NCBI GenBank assembly: GCA_024233115.1
Contig: JACKQB010000005.1
Location: forward strand, 1 to 64,000
Direction: 5' to 3'
Origin: Akkermansiaceae bacterium
GTDB lineage: Bacteria > Verrucomicrobiota > Verrucomicrobiia > Verrucomicrobiales > Akkermansiaceae
Length of the DNA stretch: 64,000 bases
Below, one piece after another: positions 1 to 7,796 of the stretch. The position numbers and the translations under genes are program-made. A model generated the notes under the pieces. The model searched no databases. It was not told the origin of the DNA and saw only the letters and a list, made by a program, of their open reading frames with translations. The first letter of the stretch is position 1; each line of letters begins with the position of its first letter.

Positions 1-19
1 AGCTAATAATAATATGCGC

Positions 20-47
20 TTGCGCTAGAATACCATGGTGTTACAAT
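20..47 (+). promoter_or_regulatory. Promoter of toxin-antitoxin cassette 1
   Basis: TTGCGC at 20-25, a 16-nt spacer and TACAAT at 42-47 are followed six bases later by the ATG of the antitoxin. Transcription would start at or next to the start codon, so the mRNA would be leaderless. The TA cassettes at 8769 and 17603 show the same geometry. Confidence 0.6.
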
Positions 48-53
48 GAACTC

Positions 54-230
54 ATGATTACCGAGGAACTAAAATCTGATGTGAGACGTTTATCTCCCGA
101 AGATCGACGTGAACTCTCGTTGTACATGGTTAAGCTGCAGCTTGAGGGTGATCAGGATTATCTGAATACTATACGGGATCGCACGGAATCTTATCATTCC
201 CGCGAGCATGTAGCAGTTGGCGAGCTCTAG
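54..230 (+). CDS. Putative antitoxin, 58 aa (cassette 1)
   Basis: This small ORF begins MITEELKSDVRRLSPEDRREL and encodes 58 residues. The pattern of a helical start, LSPEDRREL and then a Leu/Arg-rich amphipathic helix resembles short antitoxin-like proteins of type II addiction modules, which bind and neutralise a co-encoded toxin. I cannot name the family. It lies directly behind a well-spaced promoter and stops 5 bp before the ATG of the 86-aa partner, giving the two-gene layout of a TA cassette. TA cassettes are common in large sedentary integrons, where they are thought to stabilise the array. The assignment rests on size, order, promoter and weak family resemblance. Confidence 0.6.
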   Translation: MITEELKSDVRRLSPEDRRELSLYMVKLQLEGDQDYLNTIRDRTESYHSREHVAVGEL

Positions 231-235
231 TAGGC

Positions 236-496
236 ATGATCTACAGAGTTCTCATCGACATTGATTGCCTCGATGCGTTACCTAAATCTGGTAAGCGACG
301 GGATGAGGTTTTGTCATTCTGCTCGGATTTGGCGGATCTATTATACGACGCCACAGATTTTCAGATTAAGGAGCCTGAGACATCAAGGGTTGTTGAGGTA
401 TCTGTAAGGCATGGTTTCGTAATCACTTGGTGGGTTGATGCTCCTGTTAAGAGGGTGGTCATTATCGATATCCGTCCACACAAAAAATTGAGCTAA
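236..496 (+). CDS. Putative type II toxin, RelE/ParE-like, 86 aa (cassette 1)
   Basis: The 86-aa protein starts MIYRVLIDIDCLDALPKSGK and has the size and alternating strand pattern of the RelE/ParE fold: an N-terminal strand, two helices, then strands ending in VVIIDIRP. Toxins of this superfamily cleave mRNA on the ribosome or poison gyrase; the sequence does not tell me which. The resemblance is weaker than for the toxins in cassettes 11 and 21. The stop codon TAA at 494-496 lies inside the R'' core of attC1, so gene and recombination site overlap. It is probably translated from the antitoxin transcript. Confidence 0.55.
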   Translation: MIYRVLIDIDCLDALPKSGKRRDEVLSFCSDLADLLYDATDFQIKEPETSRVVEVSVRHGFVITWWVDAPVKRVVIIDIRPHKKLS

Positions 497-608
497 CAAG
501 TCGCTGCACCCGACCGCTAACCGCACTCGACTTCCGCTCGGTTACACGCGAAAGACCGTTTTAGATACATCACGTTTGACCCGGCGGCGGTTGAGCTATA
601 CGTTCGGC
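491..608 (+). other. attC: attC1
   Basis: R'' is AGCTAAC at 491-497 and R' is GTTCGGC at 602-608. The R'' pairs with the AGCT at position 1, which is the rest of a GTTAGCT core. It has the GTCGCTGCA variant of the L'' region that the IS elements target, but is uninterrupted. Confidence 0.88.
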
Positions 609-621
609 AATAATAAGAATT

Positions 622-1101
622 ATGAATGCGAAAAACATCTTATCTCTACTGGTCGGTGTATTGTTGGGCAGCGGTATGACTTATTTTGCGGTTAAATCAA
701 CTGATCGAGAGAATAAGGTTGCCTCTACTTCGGCCGTGGACAGACGAGCATCTGATCACGATCTAACGGTGAGTTCTTCAGAAGATCCTTTTGGCGATGG
801 CAATTCTGAACCGTCGAGCGATGCTGATGACGATGATCCCTTTTCTGCCCGAACCGCTCATGGATATGGACTAATGAATATGAAGGATCTGTCTGAGAGA
901 GCTCTTACTATTTCGTTTTGGTATCATGACCAAGGAACGGTGGTAGAGAATCTAGAACTTCATACAGGTCACAAGTTTAACAAGAAGGTGGGTAAGATAT
1001 ACGCGAGCCCTATAGAGATACTCGAAGAACAGTTGGCCTTTATGAAGAAGTTTGCAGCTGAATCGGATCGAATAGAGAAAGCAAGAGTTAAGCAAGAATA
1101 G
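622..1101 (+). CDS. Hypothetical membrane-anchored protein, 159 aa (cassette 2)
   Basis: The protein starts MNAKNILSLLVGVLLGSGMT, a short positive N-terminus followed by one hydrophobic segment (about residues 5-25), so it is probably anchored in the inner membrane or exported. Residues 30-75 are Ser/Asp-rich and likely disordered, with an acidic DADDDDPF run. The C-terminal part is charged and predicted helical. I recognise no family. The ATG lies 14 bp after the R' core, behind the AATAATAA leader common to this array, with no Shine-Dalgarno sequence. It has no evident promoter of its own and would depend on read-through or a distant promoter. Confidence 0.7.
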   Translation: MNAKNILSLLVGVLLGSGMTYFAVKSTDRENKVASTSAVDRRASDHDLTVSSSEDPFGDGNSEPSSDADDDDPFSARTAHGYGLMNMKDLSERALTISFWYHDQGTVVENLELHTGHKFNKKVGKIYASPIEILEEQLAFMKKFAAESDRIEKARVKQE

Positions 1102-1103
1102 TG

Positions 1104-1124
1104 GCCGAACAAGTCGCTGCATCC
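1104..1124 (+). other. attC: attC2, left half (split by IS)
   Basis: R'' is GCCGAAC at 1104-1110, followed by AAGTCGCTGCATCC. The site is cut here by the first IS copy and resumes at 2804. R'' matches the GTTCGGC that opens cassette 2. Confidence 0.85.
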
Positions 1125-1189
1125 CCTATGAGGGTTGGCCAGTGAAAAGTGTATTTGTGGGGATAATTTTTTGAGTGATGTTACATGAT

Positions 1190-1600
1190 GTTTGAAGGAA
1201 GAAAGTCAGTCATGGTCGCCGGGAGCCGAGAATGGGCCGGTGACGAGTTCGTCGGAGGCGACCAGAGATCATGACTGACTTTCTGGTTTTGTCCGTTAAA
1301 CGGCGGGCCTGCGCAGGCGTTAGTCGGTGGCCTTTCCCTGCATGTTGTGGATCGCTCTGTGGATCCTTCTCCTATCCGTACGTCACTTGATTCGTTTTGA
1401 ACCAGAGGTAAGTACAATGGACCTGTTTCGGTCCGCAGGGAAAGCGGGGGGAGTGACCACTCTAACCGTCGTGTCGCTCTTTGGGCGAGCAGACCAGATG
1501 CAGCTCCGATCGACTCCCCGCCACTTTCAAATTTTGCCATTGCGCAGCGTGTGGAACGAAATTGTTATATTCTATAATTTGTTAGTATCTTAAGCTGGGT
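1190..1600 (-). ncRNA. Candidate bridge-RNA region of IS copy 1
   Basis: IS110-family transposases are guided by an element-encoded bridge RNA, which in the IS1111 group maps downstream of the transposase. This region has that position and contains no convincing gene. It holds a strong hairpin: AGAAAGTCAGTCATG (1200-1214) pairs perfectly with 1270-1284, extended by GGTCGCC (1214-1220) with GGCGACC (1257-1263). GTCCGTTAAACGG at 1291-1303 resembles the attC target GACCGTTAACCG next to the insertion point. Strand and exact ends are inferred. The 119-aa minus-strand ORF here looks like a shadow. Confidence 0.35.
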
Positions 1601-1602
1601 TG

Positions 1603-2742
1603 TTATTTGGCTGTTGGTTCAGCGGGGATGAGCCCGAGGTTCTCAAGAGTGGTTTGACCGGTGTTGAGTCTCCAGAGGTCGACCATGAGCATGCGCGCAC
1701 AGGCAACGACGGCCTTTTTTCGAACGGCGGCACTGATCTTGACGCCTTGGCCAAAGACGTAGGGGAACTTTTTGAACCCACGCCAATCCGGGTTCCAGAT
1801 GTGAAGCCGCCAGACGGCTTCGACGAGCTGTTTGCGAATCCGTTTGTTGCCCCTCCGGTCGATACATCCGAAACGCTGGTTGGGCCCGGAGCTGTTCTCG
1901 CCTGGGCATAGCCCCGTGAAACTTGAAACCTGTTTCCGGTTTTTGAAGCGGTGCCAGTCGCCGATTTCGTTTTCAATGACGGCAAAGCTGAACTCTCCCA
2001 GGCCTTTGGCTTGTTGTTGTGCACTGCGGTTTTCCCTGGCTGTTTCATTCAGTTCGTAAATGCGTTTGTGCAGCGTCTGGATACATTGTTGGACCGGTTC
2101 GATCATCGTCAGCAGCCACGGGTTGTATTGTTCGAGGTCGGCTTTGAGCTTGATCCATTTGCGTGCTCCCCACCATCCTTCCGGGACATTGTAGAATCCG
2201 TGTTCGTGCATCAGGCTGCGCCCGTTGCCTGAGAGCATGTTGCGGTTTTTCTGGAGCTGCTGGTGTTGGCGGGAGACGGCGCGTTGCTCGCGCTGGGGGT
2301 CGGTTAGATCGCGCACGACCTTGAAGCGTTTCTTGTTGCCATTGTATTGGAAGTCCCAGAGTTCCTGGGCGAGGTTGTTGGCGTCGGACCTGTCGGTCTT
2401 GCGTTTGCCGTCGAGTTTCTTGGGGGCGACGATGATGGAGTGGACACCAAGTTCGAGTAATTCCCTGTGCAGGTAGGGACCGAAGCCGCAGGCTTCCTGG
2501 ATAGAGTGTACGGTGTGGCCGAGGGTGATGAGTTCCCCGGCGAGCTTGATGAACAGCTGGCGGGTGAATTTACCGAGGTAGCGAGGAGAGCCGCCGTTGA
2601 TCATGACGGAGAGGGCGACGCCCTTGAGTTCGACATCAATGCCGAAGTGGAAGAGAAGCGGACGGGTTCCATTTTTCTTGAGTTCTTTGGCGATGGAAGG
2701 AAACTGCTTGAGCGGACGGGTGTTGATTACGTATGTTTTCAT
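1603..2742 (-). CDS. IS110-family DEDD transposase (IS copy 1)
   Basis: The enzyme is an IS110-family recombinase of about 379 aa. The N-terminal RuvC-like DEDD domain shows Asp in FGIDVELKG, Glu in EACGFGPYLHREL, and the Asp pair in KTDRSDANNLA. The C-terminal Transposase_20 domain shows SSFTGLCPGENSSG and CIDRRGNKRIRKQ, the region with the conserved serine. I place the start at MKTYVINTRPLKQF (ATG at 2740-2742). The longer reading to 2796 would run into the inverted repeat. The product excises and inserts the element as a circle, guided by a bridge RNA in characterised relatives. It differs from copies 2 and 3 by almost nothing, so transposition was recent. Confidence 0.9.
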   Translation of the reverse strand: MKTYVINTRPLKQFPSIAKELKKNGTRPLLFHFGIDVELKGVALSVMINGGSPRYLGKFTRQLFIKLAGELITLGHTVHSIQEACGFGPYLHRELLELGVHSIIVAPKKLDGKRKTDRSDANNLAQELWDFQYNGNKKRFKVVRDLTDPQREQRAVSRQHQQLQKNRNMLSGNGRSLMHEHGFYNVPEGWWGARKWIKLKADLEQYNPWLLTMIEPVQQCIQTLHKRIYELNETARENRSAQQQAKGLGEFSFAVIENEIGDWHRFKNRKQVSSFTGLCPGENSSGPNQRFGCIDRRGNKRIRKQLVEAVWRLHIWNPDWRGFKKFPYVFGQGVKISAAVRKKAVVACARMLMVDLWRLNTGQTTLENLGLIPAEPTAK

Positions 2743-2803
2743 TGCGAGAAAAGTTTGTACTAATGAGCGCCTGTCCGCGCTCTTGAAAACACTCATAGTC
2801 TCT

Positions 2804-2900
2804 GACCGCTAACCGCGCTCGACTTCCGCTCGGTTACACGCGAAAGACCGTTTGAGATTTATCACGTTTGACCCGACGGCGGTTGAGCTTTACGTTCGGC
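2804..2900 (+). other. attC: attC2, right half
   Basis: The site resumes with GACCGCTAACCG and ends with the R' core GTTCGGC at 2894-2900. Joined to 1104-1124 it gives a complete attC of about 118 bp. Confidence 0.85.
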
Positions 2901-2912
2901 AATAATAAAAGA

Positions 2913-3350
2913 ATGGAAGATCTATCATCTATCCTAGGTTGTCCGCAATGCACATTTAACCGATATATGCCGTCGTGGTATCTATTTGTTTTTCTGAGGT
3001 TTGCGGCTATCGCGTTAGTGACATACAAGCGCCTAGATATTGTTCGCCTCCTGTTTATATTTTTGGCGTTCGAGGTGGCATATTTCTTCGTATGGCGCAT
3101 GTCCGTTGTTGATGGCTATGCAGAGATTCATGATTTCCTGCCTCGATATGTGTGGGCACCATATGCAGCTTCAATATACGAATCTAGTTTGTTATACATG
3201 ATTGTGATATTTGGTGTATCACGCATCAAATTTTTTAGAGGCCGTCACACAGAGTTATTTGTGAGATGGAGAGTGCTGTTTATACTTCCGCTGTTTGTTC
3301 TCATAGCGTTGTTACATGCTATGGTTGCATCGTCTACACCGAGTCACTAA
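2913..3350 (+). CDS. Hypothetical polytopic membrane protein, 145 aa (cassette 3)
   Basis: I start this at MEDLSSILGCPQCTFNRY (ATG at 2913), 12 bp after the R' core. A start at 2868 would translate attC sequence. About four hydrophobic segments are visible: LFVFLRFAAIALV, LLFIFLAFEVAYFF, a segment near LLYMIVIFGV, and VLFILPLFVLIALL. An N-terminal CPQC pair could bind metal or form a disulfide. I recognise no family. Small membrane proteins of unknown function are typical cassette cargo. It ends 18 bp before R'' and shows no promoter or Shine-Dalgarno sequence. Confidence 0.65.
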   Translation: MEDLSSILGCPQCTFNRYMPSWYLFVFLRFAAIALVTYKRLDIVRLLFIFLAFEVAYFFVWRMSVVDGYAEIHDFLPRYVWAPYAASIYESSLLYMIVIFGVSRIKFFRGRHTELFVRWRVLFILPLFVLIALLHAMVASSTPSH

Positions 3351-3368
3351 CCTATTGCGAGAATAGTG

Positions 3369-3486
3369 GCCGAACAAGGCGCTTCATCCGACCGTTAACC
3401 GTCCGACAGTTTGCGACGGGCGGCTTGCTTATGATCATTTCTCGTTTCTGACATTTACACACCGGCGGTTGAGCTCTACGTTCGAT
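3369..3486 (+). other. attC: attC3
   Basis: R'' is GCCGAAC at 3369-3375 and R' is GTTCGAT at 3480-3486. R'' matches the GTTCGGC that opens cassette 3. Confidence 0.9.
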
Positions 3487-3841
3487 AATAATAATTCGGA
3501 TTCTACGCATTCAGGATCTCCGGTGGGACATACAAGGGTTTTCGTCGTGATGTTCGGCACCCGATTTGGCGAGTTCAGTATCGCTGACTCACATCACCAC
3601 GGGATCGGTGATGACGTGAAGTGACATTTGATAATTTCCTCGATGGAACGCGCAAGGGTTTAGCCTGGCTGCTCTCCGGGAAGATCCTTCGTTCCTCAGG
3701 AACATCCCTGCGATTGCCAGGCGGAACGAAAGAGGATGTTTGGTAGATCACGATTCATGGCCGCGCAACGCTGATGGACACATCCAATGGTTCTGGATCT
3801 TCGTTACCCACGGCAGTTTAAAGGCGCATTGATCTGTGTAG
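3487..3841 (+). other. ORF-less cassette 4
   Basis: About 355 bp with no credible ORF on either strand. It opens with GTTCGAT and closes with ATCGAAC, so it is a true cassette. CAATGGTTCTGGATCTTC (3785-3802) resembles AATGGTCATGGATCGTC in cassette 5, but the CGGTCGG motif of the main ORF-less family is absent. It may be a diverged member. Confidence 0.7.
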
Positions 3842-3962
3842 ATCGAACAAGGCGATGCATCCGACCCCTTGTAGCCCCCGACTTCATGATGTCTGGCGAG
3901 AGCGATCTTGCGTTAATGATTATTGATCGTTGTCACACGGGCGGTTGATCTTTACGTTCGGT
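3842..3962 (+). other. attC: attC4
   Basis: R'' is ATCGAAC at 3842-3848 and R' is GTTCGGT at 3956-3962. The L'' region reads AAGGCGATGCATCCGACC. Confidence 0.86.
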
Positions 3963-4264
3963 CAATAATAAGACCCTTTGATCGTATCGTTCGCGTTGAT
4001 GAATGGTGAAGGAATTTTTGGTTGATCGAGTTTTCTGGCGTTGGACAGATGCTGCGGAATGGAGCGGAATGGTTGAACAAGCTACACCCTACTGAGAAGT
4101 GCCTGATGGCTTGGCGATTCATTCCGTAATTTTCATCACCGAACTTGGCACCATCCTATTTTGACATTTCACGCGTTACCGCATATCCTTTGCTCATGGC
4201 TAGTCCGGTCGGAGTTAATGGTCATGGATCGTCTATCGCTTTGGTCGTTGTTAGAGAAAAACTT
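3963..4264 (+). other. ORF-less cassette 5 with 3' motif
   Basis: About 300 bp without a credible gene. The minus-strand ORF at 4169-4357 is mostly attC. CGGTCGGAGTTAATGG starts at 4206, 59 nt before R'', matching the positioned motif of cassettes 9, 15, 16, 19 and 20. Core pairing GTTCGGT/ACCGAAC is exact. Confidence 0.72.
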
Positions 4265-4381
4265 ACCGAACAAGACGGTGCATCCGACCGTTAACCGTTC
4301 GTAGTCGAGAGACGTTTTACAGTTGAAACCATTCAATATTTTCGACCGTTGACCCACCGGCGGTTGACCTCTACGTTCGCC
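4265..4381 (+). other. attC: attC5
   Basis: R'' is ACCGAAC at 4265-4271 and R' is GTTCGCC at 4375-4381. Confidence 0.87.
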
Positions 4382-4566
4382 AATAATAATAATTGAGTCT
4401 CCGCGTTCATCATCCAGCTCAGTTGCTTTCCAGAGCCGGCTATCATCGATCGTTCGCGCACATGGATCAGGGTTGAGACGAGTTCATCTTGGTTCGTTTT
4501 CGGGCGTTCCCCTGACAGAGTGCTGGACTATTCCGAGTCGGCTTGGGTTGATTATTCAGAATCGCC
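4382..4566 (+). other. ORF-less cassette 6
   Basis: About 185 bp with no gene. GAGTCGG lies 32 nt before R'', and the cassette ends TGATTATTCAGAATCGCC. Cassette 12 has GAGTCGG at the same distance and almost the same last 18 bases, so these two form a separate ORF-less type. The cores are not exact partners: GTTCGCC opens and GTCGAAC closes, one mismatch. Cassette 12 has the same mismatch. Confidence 0.65.
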
Positions 4567-4684
4567 GTCGAACAAGGCGCTTCATCCGACCGTTAACCGT
4601 CCCACAGTTTGCCACGAGTGAGAGGTATTGACCGTTTCAGGTTTGCGGCGGTTGACCCGGCGGCGGTTGAGCTCTACGTTCGGC
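4567..4684 (+). other. attC: attC6
   Basis: R'' is GTCGAAC at 4567-4573 and R' is GTTCGGC at 4678-4684. Confidence 0.88.
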
Positions 4685-4709
4685 AATAATAAGAAAGAGC
4701 TGCTAGATT

Positions 4710-5018
4710 ATGCGTAATAGTGATTTAAATCGAAATGTTTGGTTGCTGTTTTTGATTGGCGTTCTCATCGTAGTGATACTGGTAATCCTCGTAGCTGGAT
4801 TGCTTTTGACGTGGTTGATATCTGATGGAATAGACTCTAGGATGATAGCGAGTTTTGAGTCAGAGCCAGCCGAAGGATATGAGTATTGGGAGAATCAGTT
4901 TCGTTGGGAAGCTATTCGCAACTGCTCGATCCCTGCTCTTGCTGGATTGACTACAGTAGGGCTCTGTGTGTGGGGTATAAAAAGATCCTTGCGTGCAATG
5001 AGGTTCGATCCAGAGTAA
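4710..5018 (+). CDS. Hypothetical two-TM membrane protein, 102 aa (cassette 7)
   Basis: The protein starts MRNSDLNRNVWLLFLIGVLI. Residues 9-36 form one long hydrophobic segment. A polar stretch of about 30 residues with EPAEGYEYWENQFRWE follows, then a second hydrophobic segment near IPALAGLTTVGLCVWGI. The short basic C-terminus (KRSLRAMR) suggests it stays in the cytoplasm. No family is recognised. The ATG is 26 bp after the R' core with no Shine-Dalgarno sequence, and the stop is 11 bp before R''. Antisense ORFs here are attC shadows. Confidence 0.65.
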   Translation: MRNSDLNRNVWLLFLIGVLIVVILVILVAGLLLTWLISDGIDSRMIASFESEPAEGYEYWENQFRWEAIRNCSIPALAGLTTVGLCVWGIKRSLRAMRFDPE

Positions 5019-5029
5019 GAAAAATTGTG

Positions 5030-5148
5030 GCCGAACAAGTCGCTGCATCCGACCGTTAACCGTTCTCGACGCCACGGAGTTTTAGAGCGAAAGACCATTT
5101 AAGATTTATCTGAGTTTGACCCGGCGGCGGTTGAGCTTTACGTTCGGC
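5030..5148 (+). other. attC: attC7
   Basis: R'' is GCCGAAC at 5030-5036 and R' is GTTCGGC at 5142-5148. It carries AAGTCGCTGCATCCGACCG intact, the exact sequence the 1,679-bp IS has entered elsewhere, so it is an unoccupied target. Confidence 0.9.
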
Positions 5149-5157
5149 GATAATAAT

Positions 5158-5451
5158 ATGAAGACCCCGAGAATGAAGTTGCCCATAGCGATTGTGCTGG
5201 GTTTGGGATGTGGAGCGTTTTGCGTTTACTATGTAGCTGGCCTTTTCCGAGGAGAGACTCCGACCTTGGCGTTTGTAAGCGGTGCTCCATTTGGGTCAGG
5301 CACAGTATCAAGTTTTTCCTTTTTCCTTTTCTTTGCGGGCTTGGCGTATTTTTCAATCGCAGATTTGTGGGGACACATTAGAGATCGGTTGTCCAAGACT
5401 GATTCTGAGGAGGAAGATCATAACGGTGAGCCCGAAGACCTAACTCAATAA
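5158..5451 (+). CDS. Hypothetical two-TM membrane protein, 97 aa (cassette 8)
   Basis: I start at MKTPRMKLPIAIVLGLGCG (ATG at 5158), 9 bp after the R' core. The longer reading from 5116 would begin inside attC. Hydrophobic segments cover about residues 7-25 and 48-67, separated by a Gly/Ser/Pro loop. The C-terminus is highly charged (DSEEEDHNGEPED) and probably cytoplasmic. No family is recognised. It stops 5 bp before R'', which is very compact. Confidence 0.65.
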   Translation: MKTPRMKLPIAIVLGLGCGAFCVYYVAGLFRGETPTLAFVSGAPFGSGTVSSFSFFLFFAGLAYFSIADLWGHIRDRLSKTDSEEEDHNGEPEDLTQ

Positions 5452-5456
5452 ATGTG

Positions 5457-5574
5457 GCCGAACAAGGCGCTTCATCCGACCGTTAACCGTCCGTGAGTTT
5501 GCTGCGGGCGGCTTGCTTATGGCCATTTCTGGTTTCTGACATTTACACACCGGCGGTTGAGCTCTACGTTCGAC
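5457..5574 (+). other. attC: attC8
   Basis: R'' is GCCGAAC at 5457-5463 and R' is GTTCGAC at 5568-5574. Confidence 0.9.
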
Positions 5575-5881
5575 AAGAATGACACGCATTGGATTTAGTC
5601 GTTCGTTTCGGTGGCATCGAAGAGACATTTGATTGATCACGATTGATTGTGTTAGAACCTCACTGCGTATATTCAATATTTCGATTTCTCAGAGGTGTTC
5701 TTTTCGGCATCGGCCTGATGGCAGAGCCGCTCAACCATGAATTTTGGCATCCTGTTTTCCTTCGCCCCTGATTTGATCGATTTTTGGCGTTGATTCAGCG
5801 CTATCGCGGACCTGCCAGAGACGGTCGGTGTGAATGATCGGATTGAGATTGATGGTGCTGGCCTTTGTTTGAAGAATTTTG
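5575..5881 (+). other. ORF-less cassette 9 with 3' motif
   Basis: About 307 bp without a credible ORF. It shares blocks with cassette 16: CGTTTCGGTNNCATCGA, a GCTCAACC block, and GATTTGATC. CGGTCGGTGTGAATG starts at 5822, 60 nt before R''. Core pairing GTTCGAC/GTCGAAC is exact. Confidence 0.75.
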
Positions 5882-5902
5882 GTCGAACAAGTCGCTGCAT
5901 CC
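5882..5902 (+). other. attC: attC9, left half (split by IS)
   Basis: R'' is GTCGAAC at 5882-5888, then AAGTCGCTGCATCC. The site is cut at the same base as attC2 and attC20 and resumes at 7582. Confidence 0.85.
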
Positions 5903-5967
5903 TCTATGAGGGTTGGCCAGTGAAAAGTGTATTTGTGGGGATAATTTTTTGAGTGATGTTACATGAT

Positions 5968-6378
5968 GTTTGAAGGAAGAAAGTCAGTCATGGTCGCCGG
6001 GAGCCGAGAATGGGCCGGTGACGAGTTCGTCGGAGGCGACCAGAGATCATGACTGACTTTCTGGTTTTGTCCGTTAAACGGCGGGCCTGCGCAGGCGTTA
6101 GTCGGTGGCCTTTCCCTGCATGTTGTGGATCGCTCTGTGGATCCTTCTCCTATCCGTACGTCACTTGATTCGTTTTGAACCAGAGGTAAGTACAATGGAC
6201 CTGTTTCGGTCCGCAGGGAAAGCGGGGGGAGTGACCACTCTAACCGTCGTGTCGCTCTTTGGGCGAGCAGACCAGATGCAGCTCCGATCGACTCCCCGCC
6301 ACTTTCAAATTTTGCCATTGCGCAGCGTGTGGAACGAAATTGTTATATTCTATAATTTGTTAGTATCTTAAGCTGGGT
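5968..6378 (-). ncRNA. Candidate bridge-RNA region of IS copy 2
   Basis: Identical to the region in copy 1, with the hairpin arms at 5978-5992 and 6048-6062. It lies downstream of the transposase, as expected for the IS1111 group. Strand and limits are inferred. Confidence 0.35.
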
Positions 6379-6380
6379 TG

Positions 6381-7520
6381 TTATTTGGCTGTTGGTTCAG
6401 CGGGGATGAGCCCGAGGTTCTCAAGAGTGGTTTGACCGGTGTTGAGTCTCCAGAGGTCGACCATGAGCATGCGCGCACAGGCAACGACGGCCTTTTTTCG
6501 AACGGCGGCACTGATCTTGACGCCTTGGCCAAAGACGTAGGGGAACTTTTTGAACCCACGCCAATCCGGGTTCCAGATGTGAAGCCGCCAGACGGCTTCG
6601 ACGAGCTGTTTGCGAATCCGTTTGTTGCCCCTCCGGTCGATACATCCGAAACGCTGGTTGGGCCCGGAGCTGTTCTCGCCGGGGCATAGCCCCGTGAAAC
6701 TTGAAACCTGTTTCCGGTTTTTGAAGCGGTGCCAGTCGCCGATTTCGTTTTCAATGACGGCAAAGCTGAACTCTCCCAGGCCTTTGGCTTGTTGTTGCGC
6801 ACTGCGGTTTTCCCTGGCTGTTTCATTCAGTTCGTAAATGCGTTTGTGCAGCGTCTGGATACATTGTTGGACCGGTTCGATCATCGTCAGCAGCCACGGG
6901 TTGTATTGTTCGAGGTCGGCTTTGAGCTTGATCCATTTGCGTGCTCCCCACCATCCTTCCGGGACATTGTAGAATCCGTGTTCGTGCATCAGGCTGCGCC
7001 CGTTGCCTGAGAGCATGTTGCGGTTTTTCTGGAGCTGCTGGTGTTGGCGGGAGACGGCGCGTTGCTCGCGCTGGGGGTCGGTTAGATCGCGCACGACCTT
7101 GAAGCGTTTCTTGTTGCCATTGTATTGGAAGTCCCAGAGTTCCTGGGCGAGGTTGTTGGCGTCGGACCTGTCGGTCTTGCGTTTGCCGTCGAGTTTCTTG
7201 GGGGCGACGATGATGGAGTGGACACCAAGTTCGAGTAATTCCCTGTGCAGGTAGGGACCGAAGCCGCAGGCTTCCTGGATAGAGTGTACGGTGTGGCCGA
7301 GGGTGATGAGTTCCCCGGCGAGCTTGATGAACAGCTGGCGGGTGAATTTACCGAGGTAGCGAGGAGAGCCGCCGTTGATCATGACGGAGAGGGCGACGCC
7401 CTTGAGTTCGACATCAATGCCGAAGTGGAAGAGAAGCGGACGGGTTCCATTTTTCTTGAGTTCTTTGGCGATGGAAGGAAACTGCTTGAGCGGACGGGTG
7501 TTGATTACGTATGTTTTCAT
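6381..7520 (-). CDS. IS110-family DEDD transposase (IS copy 2)
   Basis: Same 379-aa recombinase as at 1603-2742, with the DEDD residues in FGIDVELKG, EACGFGPYLHREL and KTDRSDANNLA and the C-terminal ENSSG block intact. The only base change near the start of the longer reading frame (7547) lies upstream of the ATG I use at 7518-7520, so the protein should be functional. It reads against the cassette genes. Confidence 0.9.
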   Translation of the reverse strand: MKTYVINTRPLKQFPSIAKELKKNGTRPLLFHFGIDVELKGVALSVMINGGSPRYLGKFTRQLFIKLAGELITLGHTVHSIQEACGFGPYLHRELLELGVHSIIVAPKKLDGKRKTDRSDANNLAQELWDFQYNGNKKRFKVVRDLTDPQREQRAVSRQHQQLQKNRNMLSGNGRSLMHEHGFYNVPEGWWGARKWIKLKADLEQYNPWLLTMIEPVQQCIQTLHKRIYELNETARENRSAQQQAKGLGEFSFAVIENEIGDWHRFKNRKQVSSFTGLCPGENSSGPNQRFGCIDRRGNKRIRKQLVEAVWRLHIWNPDWRGFKKFPYVFGQGVKISAAVRKKAVVACARMLMVDLWRLNTGQTTLENLGLIPAEPTAK

Positions 7521-7581
7521 TGCGAGAAAAGTTTGTACTAATGAGCACCTGTCCGCGCTCTTGAAAACACTCATAGTCTCT

Positions 7582-7680
7582 GACCGCTAACCGCGCTCGA
7601 CTTCCGCTCGGGTTTACACGATAGAAAGATTTAATTTTGCTCAGCTGTTGCCCGGGCGGCGGTTGAGCTTTACGTTCGGC
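7582..7680 (+). other. attC: attC9, right half
   Basis: The site resumes with GACCGCTAACCG and ends with R' GTTCGGC at 7674-7680. The central part differs from the other sites. Confidence 0.83.
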
Positions 7681-7731
7681 AAAAACAGGAATCATCGCAA
7701 CAGCATTTTCAAACCATTTATGGCATGCTTA

Positions 7732-7764
7732 TTGACATTAATATAAGCTACATCAAGATACATT
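7732..7764 (+). promoter_or_regulatory. Possible promoter of the Mrr-type cassette
   Basis: A good -35 hexamer, TTGACA at 7732-7737, is followed by an AT-rich stretch. TACATT at 7759-7764 could be the -10, but the spacer of 21 nt is long. Unlike most cassettes, this one has a 116-bp leader before its ATG, which suggests its own expression signals. Confidence 0.3.
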
Positions 7765-7796
7765 GAACAAGCGATTCATCTCTTACATTAAATATC

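Larger units (their letters stand above)
1125..2803 (-). mobile_element. IS110-family (IS1111-like) element, copy 1
   Basis: The element is 1,679 bp and lies inside attC2, between ATCC (1124) and GACCG (2804). A 7-bp inverted repeat, CTATGAG at 1126-1132 and CTCATAG at 2792-2798, lies 1 bp and 5 bp from the ends. There is no obvious target duplication. The transposase gene occupies the right two-thirds on the minus strand, and about 475 bp downstream of it is non-coding. Subterminal repeats, a DEDD transposase, attC targeting and a long 3' non-coding region match the IS1111 subgroup, including its described attC-targeting members. Three base differences inside the element separate the copies (1903, 2020, and the position matching 2769), plus the first base. 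Confidence 0.88.
5903..7581 (-). mobile_element. IS110-family (IS1111-like) element, copy 2
   Basis: The element has the same length (1,679 bp), orientation and insertion point as copy 1. CTATGAG is at 5904-5910 and CTCATAG at 7570-7576. The first base is T instead of C. Inside, it has G at 6681 and C at 6798 where copy 1 differs, and A at 7547 where copies 1 and 3 have G. Confidence 0.88.

Noticed and set aside
1181..1540. 119-aa minus-strand ORF in the IS (also at 5959 and 15876)
   Set aside because: It covers the palindromic non-coding part downstream of the transposase and resembles no protein.
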